Positions 25,741 to 36,400 of a DNA stretch of 64,000 nucleotides are shown piece by piece (positions within the stretch are counted from its first letter, which is position 1; the number at the start of each line of letters is the position of its first letter). This DNA is from Hypomesus transpacificus (lineage: Eukaryota; Chordata; Actinopteri; Osmeriformes; Osmeridae): the NCBI RefSeq assembly GCF_021917145.1, contig NC_061070.1, positions 11,070,078 through 11,134,077 of the forward strand, given 5' to 3'. A program made the translations under genes and the position numbers. The notes beneath the pieces are model-generated. The model saw nothing but the letters and a program-made list of their open reading frames with translations. It did no database searches and was not told where the DNA came from.

Positions 25741-25836
25741 CCTACATGTTGTCGACCAAAGTTGCACGTTTTCAGGTTTGATCAGAAAGAGCATGAGGAC
25801 TGCGGTAATAACAAGAGAAACTGGAGCTTTCATGGT
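25741..25836 (-). CDS. Candidate short ORF or first exon with signal-peptide-like start
   Basis: On the minus strand an ATG in good context (GTACCATGA) near 25834 opens a frame of about 33 codons. It begins MKAPVSLVITAVLMLFLIK, a basic then hydrophobic start typical of a secreted protein, and ends CRPK then a stop. A TATA-like CTATAATAAG lies about 70 bp upstream. No downstream exon with a partner reading frame was recognised, and possible donors (GTGCAA, GTCGAC) are weak. It may be the remnant or first exon of a small secreted peptide gene, or chance. Confidence 0.2.
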
Positions 25837-26011
25837 ACTGATTTGAAAAGATGCACCTGCAGAAAAAGGACTGAAAGATGACATTTGATTGTGTTTGAGC
25901 TTATTATAGCCCGACAGTTTCGGTGCAAACAGTTGCATATACATCTGCTGTTAGAACAGCCTTTCAAAATGGCTTCTTCATCAGAGTTCTGTCACTCATC
26001 AATACGAGAGA

Positions 26012-26165
26012 GCGGGGAGAGGGGAGAGCGGGGACAGGGGGGAGGGGGAAGAGGGAAGAGGGGAGTGGGGAGAGGGGTGAGGGGAGCGGAGAGAGGGGTG
26101 AGGGGAGCGGGGAAAGGGGAGAGGGGACAGGGGAGAGGGGAGAAGGGAGAGGGGGGAGGGGGGTT
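26012..26165. repeat. Purine-rich G/A minisatellite
   Basis: About 150 bp of almost pure G and A on the plus strand, built of GGGGAGAGGGG and GTGAGGGGAGCGG variants. The reading frames across it on both strands are low-complexity artefacts. Confidence 0.85.
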
Positions 26166-27529
26166 CCCAGGGGCTCTGCTGCAGCTGTGGGACTGACTAG
26201 CTGTAAAGCTAACATGAACTGACAGAGCTGTACTCTGCACTGCCTAAAGCAGCCTCCCTTTCTGGGATTGGAGGATTTGAGGTGTGTCCGTCTGTCATGT
26301 GTCGAGGCACTGATAGACTGATATGATTTTGTTTCTGTGGACTAAAGATAAAAACTTTGTCCTGTTTGACTGCAGGTGAATCTGGGTTAGTGTGCCCTGA
26401 CATGCCGCTGAGGGTTTGACTTTCTACTCATTTCATTAAACTGTTGCATGTCAATATGCGGCAACCCATCCTCCCAAACAAAACTTTAAACATGTAGATA
26501 TAAATTGTATGTTGTCCCTCACAATCTGAATGACAGAGATGTCCAGGTCCACATTGATGTTTTAATCATTAAGTGTCTCACACCTCTGTCACGAGTTCCC
26601 CAACAGGAATAACCTTGCAAACTGAACTGAGCTCAAACTAGAGCAAAATATTTTGACACTGGAAATGAGTCATGAACACATTCCAGCTGTGGAAGGCTAG
26701 TGCTAGTGCTTCTTAAGCTTCTTTGCCATAAAAAGAGTTGTGAGTTCCATGCAATTACTTAAGAGGCACTTGGTCACACAATTCCTCTGATGTAGTAAAA
26801 ATCAACCACACGCAAGAAAGGCTGAGAATTTTAAAGCAAACAATAAAGAGATTACGCTCAATGCATCCTTTAAACACTGGATTTTTGGAATGGTCATTCT
26901 GTATTTAGATTCAGTATCATTTCCTTGTACTGTACCGGAAATACTATTTTAATTATTTACATAGCACTATATACTGTAACTCAAAGTGGCCAATTTTGAT
27001 TAAATAAAATTATTTGAGGTTTTCTGCCCTGAGAGCCGATCTACTTCCGGGGCCAGTGTTGCCACTTGTCAAACCTAATTGTTCTTTTATTTGATAGTGT
27101 CAGAGATGTCTGACGCACTGTTCCTTTCTCAGTAGACCTACAGGTCTAACAAGGCTGACATCACTTTAATGCTATCAGTTCAATGTGGGGTTGCAGCCAG
27201 GTGAGGTTTGACATAACCAGTGTTATAACTGACAGTTAAAATGCCAATTTGATAATGACAAATAGTAAATCATCAACGTTTACAGGCTTTAGATACAACA
27301 CTTTGAAGGTTTAACTGTAGGCCATATTCCAGACCACATAGACTCCACATATGTTCCAATTATGTTACGTTATTTATCTGTTCTTTCAAATCGACATATA
27401 GGAATAAAGCCTTTTGTTTAACATCTTACAGCGGGACTACATCTCCCAGACGCACCATGGTTGCTGGTTGGCTGCATGATTCAGTACATTCTAGCCAATT
27501 AGAGATCCTCTGGATTATTAGTAGCTATC
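26166..27529. other. Intergenic stretch upstream of rrbp1
   Basis: AT-rich sequence without a recognisable gene, RNA or repeat family. Confidence 0.4.
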
Positions 27530-27736
27530 TGGGGCAGCGGGCCAGCGCGTCTAGCTAGCTCAAAGTGCCACGACTTCACACAGACCTCCGTTACTTAGAC
27601 GGACCAAAGCAGAGACTCGAATAATATAAAATATATTGAAATATTGAGTTTCTTTGAATTAATACATTTACTAGTAATCACGTGTGTGTTCTTTCTCTCA
27701 TTTGAAGACCTCTAGCAACCTCAGCGGTGATATAAG
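27530..27736 (+). promoter_or_regulatory. rrbp1: Putative rrbp1 core promoter and untranslated first exon
   Basis: A good donor, GATATAAG then GTAAGT, ends a candidate untranslated exon at 27736. The rrbp1 start codon lies just after a good acceptor (TGTTTCACAG) near 28801, so an upstream non-coding exon is required. Exact transcription start and upstream limit are not visible from sequence; the interval is an inference from splice signals. Confidence 0.4.
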
Positions 27737-28818
27737 GTAAGTTATGAATTATGATGGAATTTCGTTTAAACGCCAGCGCAGCAGCTAAAATCTGCAACAA
27801 GAGAATAACAATGCGTGGTCTGCGGCTCTCATGTTTGTTTACTTGCTAGTTAGCGCGAATACAATATTAATTATCATATTTTAGCTTGCTATTGTTGCCG
27901 GGTGTTGACCGGTAAGTTAGCCAACAATATTAGGTTATCAAAAGCACTTGCTAACAAGCTACCGTACCGGTAGTTAGCCTCTGCCGAGGTTCGTACAGTA
28001 GTGAGCTGAGATTGACATCTCTATGTTATGTGATTAACTATTAGTTTGAAAACCAGAAAACTAGCCAGATCGCATATAGCTGCTAACAATACTAATGGAC
28101 ATAGCCTATGGTATTAAATGTAAAAGAATCTAGCGACAGCCGGGTTCACCTCCGGATGGGCGGAGTTTGGTTCTTTGAATGACGAAGACACGGTTGAGTC
28201 AAACACAGGCAATAAGTGCAAGTGATGGGAGACAAACGCATTACTGCAAATAGAACCAGTGGTTCTTCATGTCGACATGCAGTCACTTCATTGGCTAGAT
28301 GGTGCTAATGAGCTATGAGGCCTAGAATATAGGCAACTGTCTGCCTCGGACAATGTCAGAATCTTTTTTGTCTCAGCCAGAAGAGTTTGTGGGTCTTTAT
28401 GAGCTTTTTCTCTGGGCTTGAAAACTAAATGGACTCTTGACAATAGTGGCGAGGTTTACTGCATGAGGCATTCGTTTAGTTAAATCATTACTGTTTCTGC
28501 TGGTTATTTTACCTTTCAAGTTTAGGATCTTTTTGATGGAAGGAAGACAATCTGGAAACCAATTGTACTTAATCCTTAAATTCAGTTGGCATCATTTTCC
28601 TCATTATATTTATAGCCTATATTGACCTCACCTTAGTGTTGCTCTGTCAGTAAAGGGTAAACTTCTTACAGCAATAAGGACGATGTCAGTGTCCAATAGA
28701 TGTTGATGTTATGTGTTTTCCCATAGATCTAAAACTATCTAGTGTATTGGATAATGTAGCTATCAAGACTAATCGGGTGACGCTGTGTTTCAATGTTTCA
28801 CAGACCAAGCAAAGCATC

Positions 28819-30359
28819 ATGATGGATATCTATGACCCCCAGACCCTGGGTGTCATGGTGTTTGGTGGCTTCATGGTGATCTCGGCCATAGCCATCGTGC
28901 TGGTTTCAACCTTCTCCATGAAGGAGACGTCGTACGAGGAAGCCCTGGCCAAGCAGCGCCGCGAGCTGGGCCAGATGCAGCCTCCGCGCCCTGACAGGAA
29001 GAAGAAGGACAAGGCCTCTGAGAAGAAGAACAGAGGGAAGAAGAAGGAGGACAAGCCCAACGGGAAACTCCCTGAGGTGGACCAAGTCTCTGAGGCGGAG
29101 CTCGTCCCCGACCCTGCCCCAGAGCCTGCCCCAGAGCCAGTCGCTGTCATCCCAGCCCCTGAACCTACCTCCGCCCCTGCTCCTGAGCCCCCTGCTGCCC
29201 ACCTCAAGACCCCTACTGCTGCCCCCGTAGAAGCCCCGCCTGCTCCCTCCCCAAAGGAGAAGAAGAAGAAGGAGAAGAAGGGGGCTAAAGTGGAGCCAGC
29301 CTCCTCCCAATCTGCTCCTGCCCCTTCAAAATCAGCCCCTGCCCCCCCTAAATCCACGGCTGCCCCTGCCCCCCAGAAGTCTTCCCCTACCCCAGCCCCC
29401 CAGAAGTCTACCCCTTCCCCAGCCCCCCAGAAGTCTACCCCAGCCCCAGCCCCCCAGAAGTCTACCCCAGTCCCCCAGAAATCTACCCCAGCCCCCCAGA
29501 AGTCTACCCCTGCCCCAGCCCCCCAGAAATCTACCCCAGCCTCCCAGAAATCTACCCCTACTGCTCCCCAGAAATCTGCCCCCGTCCCTCAGAAATCTGC
29601 CCCCGTCCCTCAGAAATCTGCCCCCGTCCCTCAGAAATCTGCCCCCCCCCCCCAGAAATCTGCCCCTGCCCCCCAGAAATCTGCCCCCGCTCCTCAGAAG
29701 TCTACCCCTGCTCCCCAGAAGTCTGCCTCTGCCTCCCAGAAATCGGCCCTGGTACTGGAGGCCGTTACTAAGGACGTGCCCGTGATGGCTGTGCCACCTG
29801 TGGGCTCCCAGCAGGCTGGGCCGGTTCCTGCAGGCTCCGCCAAAGGCCAGCTCAAGGGAGAAGCCTCCTCTAAGAAGAAGGCCTCTTCCAAGAAGAAAGC
29901 GGAGCCCGGTAAGGACACTGGCTGCCTCTTGTTACAAAAAACAAATCAAATAATCGAACAGGCTTTGTGCTGTGAATCGAAGTAGTCACAATAACCTGGG
30001 CTATATTAGAACCCGTTGGAGAGACAGGCTTTTTCCTCCCTGTAGAAATGTAGTCATTGCCAAGTCAGGGTGTGGTCCGTTTCAAACGCAGTATGCAGGA
30101 TCTGGTGGTCTTGGTCTGAAGCCAAGACCTCTGTTTGTCTCTATCATTGTAACCACCAACTAGTGCATAGTCAGAGAGGAACATTACACCACACTCTATA
30201 AATGTCTTCATTCTGCTATCTGTCTGTAGAAAAACCATGGAACCAAGTTGCAGAGTAGTGGATTGCTTTTTTAAATGAGCAACTGAAGATTTAGACGGCG
30301 TGTGTGTTGATACCCAGACGCAGCGAAGGACTTTGATGATTGGAAAAGCCCTCCCTTGG

Positions 30360-30442
<83 letters not shown>

Positions 30443-33400
30443 CAATGTGTGTTGAGGTGGTCATGCCTTGTCAGTAGAGATGAGCCTATGGTTGTGCGTC
30501 CATGGGAATGAGTGCAAGTGGACAGGGGTGGACACCGTCTGGCCCTGCACCCTGGAGGGCAGAGAGCGCTGGCCTGTCCAAACAACGCTCCCCTGTTGTG
30601 TTGGCTGACAAAAGCCCTCAGTGCCATGACAATGGGGACACTGTGCTGTCCCCAGGGTCCTCTCCGTCCTGGTGCCACCCTGCACCATCACCCTGTCACC
30701 CCCCCCCCCCCCACCTCCACCCACAGCCCCGTAGCTGGGCGAGAACTCGCACTCATCCCGACGGCACGTTACCAGGCCTAGCATTCTTGAAACGTTTGGC
30801 CTGTACCCCTCAACACGCACACACAGCCGCTTAAAGACAATGCAGCAGGCTTCCCCTGCTCTTACAAGTTGAAACCCTTCACCGACGGGTAATTCCCGTT
30901 GCCCGACCGGTCTTGTTAAGACGAGCCGCTGTCTTTGTTGTTTTATTTATTTTAATTCTTTATTTTTTACAGGGGCAAGGGGATGCCATCGGTCTGCCGT
31001 CGGCCATGTCTGAATTGTTTTGCCGTCCGGACCCCCGTGTTCCGTCAAAGAGTAACCCGTGTCTCTCCTCCTCCTCCCCCCCCAGTGGCAGCCGCGGAGC
31101 CGGGCGCGGACGCTCCCCTGCAGCTGCCCTACAAGGCCCTGGTCTCCGCCGTCAGCAGCATGGCATTCAGCGAGGGCGAGGCCCAGCGCCTCGTCGAGAT
31201 CCTGTCCGACCGGGCCGGCGTGGTGCACGGCACCTGGCACACGGTAAGGGGGAAAGAGACGCTTGTTGGCCGGAGGAGGCGGTAACGCCTGTTTTGGTTG
31301 CGGGCTAAGCGTGGAGGATTTGCGTAGCCATAGTTCGTTGTCGGACTGATGCGCACTCTCTGTGTGTGTGTGTGTGTGTTTAGGCCACACAGAAGGGGGA
31401 CCCAGTGGCTGTGCTTAAGAAGCAGCTGGAGGAGAGAGACAAACAGCTGGCTGCCGAACAAGAGGACATGGCCGCCACCAAGAACCGTTTCAGAGAAATC
31501 AACAAGGTGAGGCCGAGTCCCCCCGCGTAAACCCCCCTCCTATGGGTCCGCTCTAAAAGGGGCCCCGCATTGAGGCACAGCCGAAATCCCACCCCAACAC
31601 AAGCCACCTGTACCGGCAGCTGTCATACGAGAGTCTAATCCGAATGACACCGGCCCAGAGAGATGTGCTGACCGTGGTGCTTGTGTGCAGGAGCTGCTGG
31701 CCGAGAAGGCCAAGGTGGCCACGGTGGAGACCAGGCTGAGCTCCCAGCTGAGCAAGCGGGAGCAGGAGATGATCGCCCTCCAGGCGCGCATGCAGGCCAG
31801 CTACCAGGACCACGTGGGGCAGACCCAGAGGCTTAACGCCAAGGTGAGCTGAGGGGGGAGAAGGGGGGCGGGGGAGGAGAGGTCACGGGTCCCAACGCCG
31901 TGGAAGCGTTACGCTTAGCAGCGCGGAACCGTGGTCTTCTCCCAGCCGAGCCTCAGCGATCCTGCGTGTCCTCCCTCCCTCCATCCCGCAGGTGGTGAGT
32001 CTGCAGGAGCAGCTGGAGAAAGGCCCCAGCGCCCAGCTGACCCGTCTGCAGCAGGAGAACAGCATCCTGAGGGAAGCCCTCGAAAAATCCAACAGCCAGG
32101 CGGAGAGCGTGTAAGCCCCCCAAGACTGTGCAGGGTGGTGGTGGAGGCCGGATGTGGAGCAGTATGGTGGTGGGGAGGGGGGGAGGTGGAGATGGTGTGG
32201 GGAGGGTGGAGGTGGGTGGGTTTGAAGGTTAACAGCTGCCTTTTAGTGGCTGGAATGTTCCAGCGGATTCGAATCAAGTCGGGCCTCGCCGTCTCCACCA
32301 TTCTTAAGTGTAAAACGATCAAAGCAGGACCTGGTTTTGCAGCACGGTTAAGAGTCTGACAATAGCCCCCCCCCCCCCCCCCCCCAGACTCAACGCGGAG
32401 CTGGCCCAGCTGCGACAGGACTGCGCCAAGCTGAGCCAGGAGCTGGGGGAGAGGAAGGAGAGCCAGCAGGCTGACGAGCACCTCAGGACGGGCCTGGAGG
32501 CCAAGCTGTCGGCCGCAGAGCAGCAGCTGTCCCAGCTCCAGGTCTGCAGCGGCTGCGTCCTCTAACCCAACACGGGGATTAGATATGGAGGGCTGGGTTT
32601 TCCCTTCCTGGTCACAGCCTAGCACATCCATCTGGGTGGATGTTGACCTGTATCACTGGACAGATTTTGTTTCAATTATTATTCTTTTTTATATACATTT
32701 TTTTTTTGTGGCCTTTTTATGACTATTGGATAGAGACAGGAAATGTGTGGGAGAGAGAGGGGGGGGAAAGACGTGCAGAAATGGCCAGAGCAGGGAATTC
32801 AAACCTAGGCTCCTGCGCTACGCCCTCACCCCGTATGGTACGCGCTCTACCCGCTAAGCCCCCAGGCCACGTCGTATTAAATCCTGCATGGCGAGCCTTC
32901 AGCCACCTGTACCCCAGGCCTCTAATGCCACGCTCGCTGCCACCGCCCTGTCATTACAGAGCTCTAGCTGCCTGGAATGTGGCCGCGCAGTAACGGGGCT
33001 GCCGGGGAAACGCTTCCTAGCGCCGGCTGGAATGCGTGCGTGCTGGAGCAGACTCACTCGTAGACAGGTTGCCCATTAAGGCCCGGCCAGTAGCAGCACA
33101 CGCCCGTAAATGCTACAGTGAGATGTATGTTGACTGGTCTGTATGCAGGGCGTCTAAAATGGTCACGTCCTTTGTGTAATGGGAAGTCGGAAGGGAGTGA
33201 GTCAATATTTCCCGACAGTCAAACGTTCATTGTGTCTAATTATTAACTCGCTTGTACCCAGCGTGTCGATCGACACATTATGTCATGGAAAGTCTAATAA
33301 GACAATAGACAGAAACACTGAATTAGCTCTTATTATGCCCTTATTTGCTCTGTCATGCCACATACTGAGGGTGTTTTCTCGCCAGCCTAAAAAAAAAAAA

Positions 33401-36400
33401 CACGAAAAAAAAACCCTGACGATGTTGTTGCGTCTGCCTCCCCCTGGTGTCCAACATGTGTCGGTGCGTCTCCAGGCCAGCGGGGCGCAGAGTGAGCAGG
33501 CACTACAGGGCAGGCTGGAGGAGGTGTGCGAGGAGCTGCGGAGCGCCCAGAGAAACAGCGGCAGCCTGCAGGCCCGTCTGGAGAACGCCCAGCAGGACAA
33601 CGCCGCCGTCTCAGGTAAGGAGCCGGGAGCACCCCGCCGCACCACGCCAGATCTGTCACTACCTGGGGAAACGCAACTGGGGGAATACATTTCTGGGGGA
33701 GGGAGTCAGAGGGATTTAGGGAGGGAGTCGGAGGGATTTAGGGAGGGAGTCAGAGGGATTTAGGGAGGGAGTCGGAGGGATTTAGGGAGGGAGTCGGAGG
33801 GATTTAGGGAGGGAGTCAGAGGGATTTAGGGAGGGAGTCGGAGGGATTTGGGAGTCGGAGGGAGTCGGAGGGAGTCGGAGGGATTTGGCTCGCGGTAGGA
33901 GGAGAGATTGGGAGTTTGAGTGGGACGCCGGCCGAGCAAAGTCCGGCGCGGGCGGGCAGTAGGCGCAGCGTGTGACCGGTCTGTGCCGGCCCCTCTGCAG
34001 AGCTCCAGGTCCGCGTGGGCAGGACGGAGGCTGAGCTGGAGGAGCGCTCCGCCCAGGTGCAGGCCCTGACGGCCCGGCTGGAGCAGGCGGAGGCGGAGAA
34101 GAGCCGGCTGGAGGAGCAGGTGGGCTCCATCAACGCGCTGCTGGAGGCCAGCCAGGGGGGCGACCAGGACAGCCAGGTGAGACCACGGCCCTGTCCAGAC
34201 ACACCCTGATGAGAGGGAAGACAGCCAGGTGGCCCGTTCTGTCCAAATTGTCTTGTTCTTTTGCTAAGGAAGTTCATTTTTGGTTTTGTCAGGGAAAATC
34301 GGCAGAGCTGGAACAGCTGAAGCGAAGGTAAGCCAGCGGTCCTTTTGGGTCCCACGCTAAGCGACCGAGATAGCATCCCTCTGTCTACATCACGGCGTGT
34401 GGTTTCTCAGCATGCAGGAGAGGGAGGGGGAGCTGGCAGCTGTGCAGGACGAGCTGAAGCAGCTCAAGAAAACGCAGCGGGAAGTGACCTCGGAGCAGGC
34501 TACCAGCAGGTGTGACTAGGAGGCGTCCGTCTCCATGGCCGTCAGAATCCTCCTCTAAATGCGTTAACCCTTTTCTGTTCTACCTTCAGCGAACACGCCG
34601 GCGTGGTGGCGTCCCTCGAAGACGAACTGAAACAACTCAGGGAAGAAATGGAAACACTCAAAAACACACCTGTAAGTTTTGCCGCTCAATGTGCTTCGGA
34701 TGGCTTCACGTTTACGCTCTACCAGGTCTAAACGGACACCTTTTTCTGTTTCAGCAGTCAGAAGTGACACTACTACAGAACAGGTAAACGGTGCAGCTTT
34801 GACCAGTGATGAAACCGTGGCCCGTCTTTGAGCTCTGGGTGTCTAACTCTTGTTTGTGTCTGGCTCGGGTGGCAGTCTGACAGAAAGGGACGCAGCCGTC
34901 ACATCACTACAGGAGGAGCTCAGAGAAGCAAGAGAACAATCACAGACCGCCCACGACGTACGTTTCCGGTCCTTTCCTCTGCTGAAACGAGTCCGAATAA
35001 AAACCGGAACTCATCTCAACCCAATCTTTACTGACTGGATGCTGCCCCATTCATGGTTGTTTGGGTCTCATATCATAAAGATCTTGCTTTTTTTAAATTT
35101 GTTTTTTAGGGCGCGATGACGCAGCTAAGAATGTTCCAGATGGAGACCAAAGAAACACTACAGACACTCTTCCCACATGTAGATGTGGAATCAGAGCAGG
35201 TAGGAGAACGGACAGGCACAGTCTCCTGGATAAACCGACACGGGATAACCTTTAACGTACATTTGAGACGATCTTATGTTTGCATGTTCCCCCCCCCCCC
35301 CCCCCCCCCATCCCTTCAGTCAAACTGGCTGCAGACATTCACAGAGAAAGCACAGGAGGCTCTTGGGGCGCTCCAACCGAGCCAGGAGCCTCAACAGAGC
35401 ACAGAGCTGCCGGTAAGCGATGGGGATTTTCGGTGGTGATGATGAGGAAGTTGGGTGATGAAGGTTCTGATGTGTGTGTTACTGTGTGTTTGTGTTACTG
35501 TGTGTGTGTGTGTGTTGCTGTGTGTGTGTGTTACTGTGTGTGTGTTGCTGTGTGGCGCACCAGGAGCTCCTGGAGAAGCTCAAGGAATCCGAGGAGAGCC
35601 GCGGAACTCTCCAGGCCGAGTGCGACCAGTACAGAAGCGTCCTGGCCGAGACGGTGAGCGCCCCAGTGTCCACCACCCGTAGGCTCCGGCACGTTCCGGT
35701 GGTACAGAATGCACGTTGTGTGTGTGTGTCTCCCCTCCCATGCGCTTGAGAGGCTTGGTTGGAGTTTGATCGGATGCAGGCGTGTTGACGAGTGCCGTCC
35801 CGTCCTCAGGAGGGCATGCTGAAGGACCTGCAGAAGAGCGTGGAGGAAGAGGAGACGGTGTGGAAGGACAAGCTGGCCCAGTCTGGAGAGCAGCTGAAGG
35901 AGGTGAAGCCCGGCTTTTTGGGGTTCTTCGGCGTCGAACCCTGATGTGGGACCCTCTGTGTGCCCCTCTCTGTGTGCCCCTCTCTGTGGGACCCGCTGTG
36001 GGCCCCTCTCTGTGGGACCCGCTGTGTGCCCCTCTCTGTGGGCCCCTCTCTGTGTGCCCCTCTCTGTGTGCCCCTCTCTGTGGGCCCCTCTCTGTGGGCC
36101 CCTCTCTGTGCGCCCCTCTCTGTGCGCCCCTCTCTGTGTGCCCTGTTCTGACTGGAAGCTGGTTTCACCCCCAGGCTCTGGAGAAGGTCCACACTCTGGA
36201 GAACACCGCAGAGATGCTGAGGGCGGAAAACAGCAACGCGGAACAGGTGCACCAATTGGTTTCTTGCGGTACAAGTGTGGTTTTTCCCTATGGGATCGAT
36301 ACACTTATCTCATCTCATACATCACCTCTTTAAACTCCTGTGTGTGTGCCCTTGCTGGGTCCTGATGACTGTGCTCGCTTGTTTTCGTCTCCCAGTTGAA

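Noticed and set aside
25885-26240. Overlapping open frames rich in Gly/Arg/Glu or Pro/Leu/Ser
   Set aside because: They are translations of the purine-rich minisatellite at 26012-26165, open because of low complexity.
21846-28700. Search for BANF2 or OVOL2, neighbours of these genes in human
   Set aside because: No exon matching either protein was recognised on either strand between snx5 and rrbp1.
28830-29357. Minus-strand frames rich in Gly, Ala and Ser opposite the first rrbp1 exon
   Set aside because: They are shadows of the Pro/Ala/Lys-rich sense coding sequence.
35531-36333. Long open frames on both strands around 35.5-36.3 kb
   Set aside because: They run through the 14-bp minisatellite and translate to simple repeats such as EGHTERG and SLCAPL. 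The real rrbp1 exons here are short and spliced.
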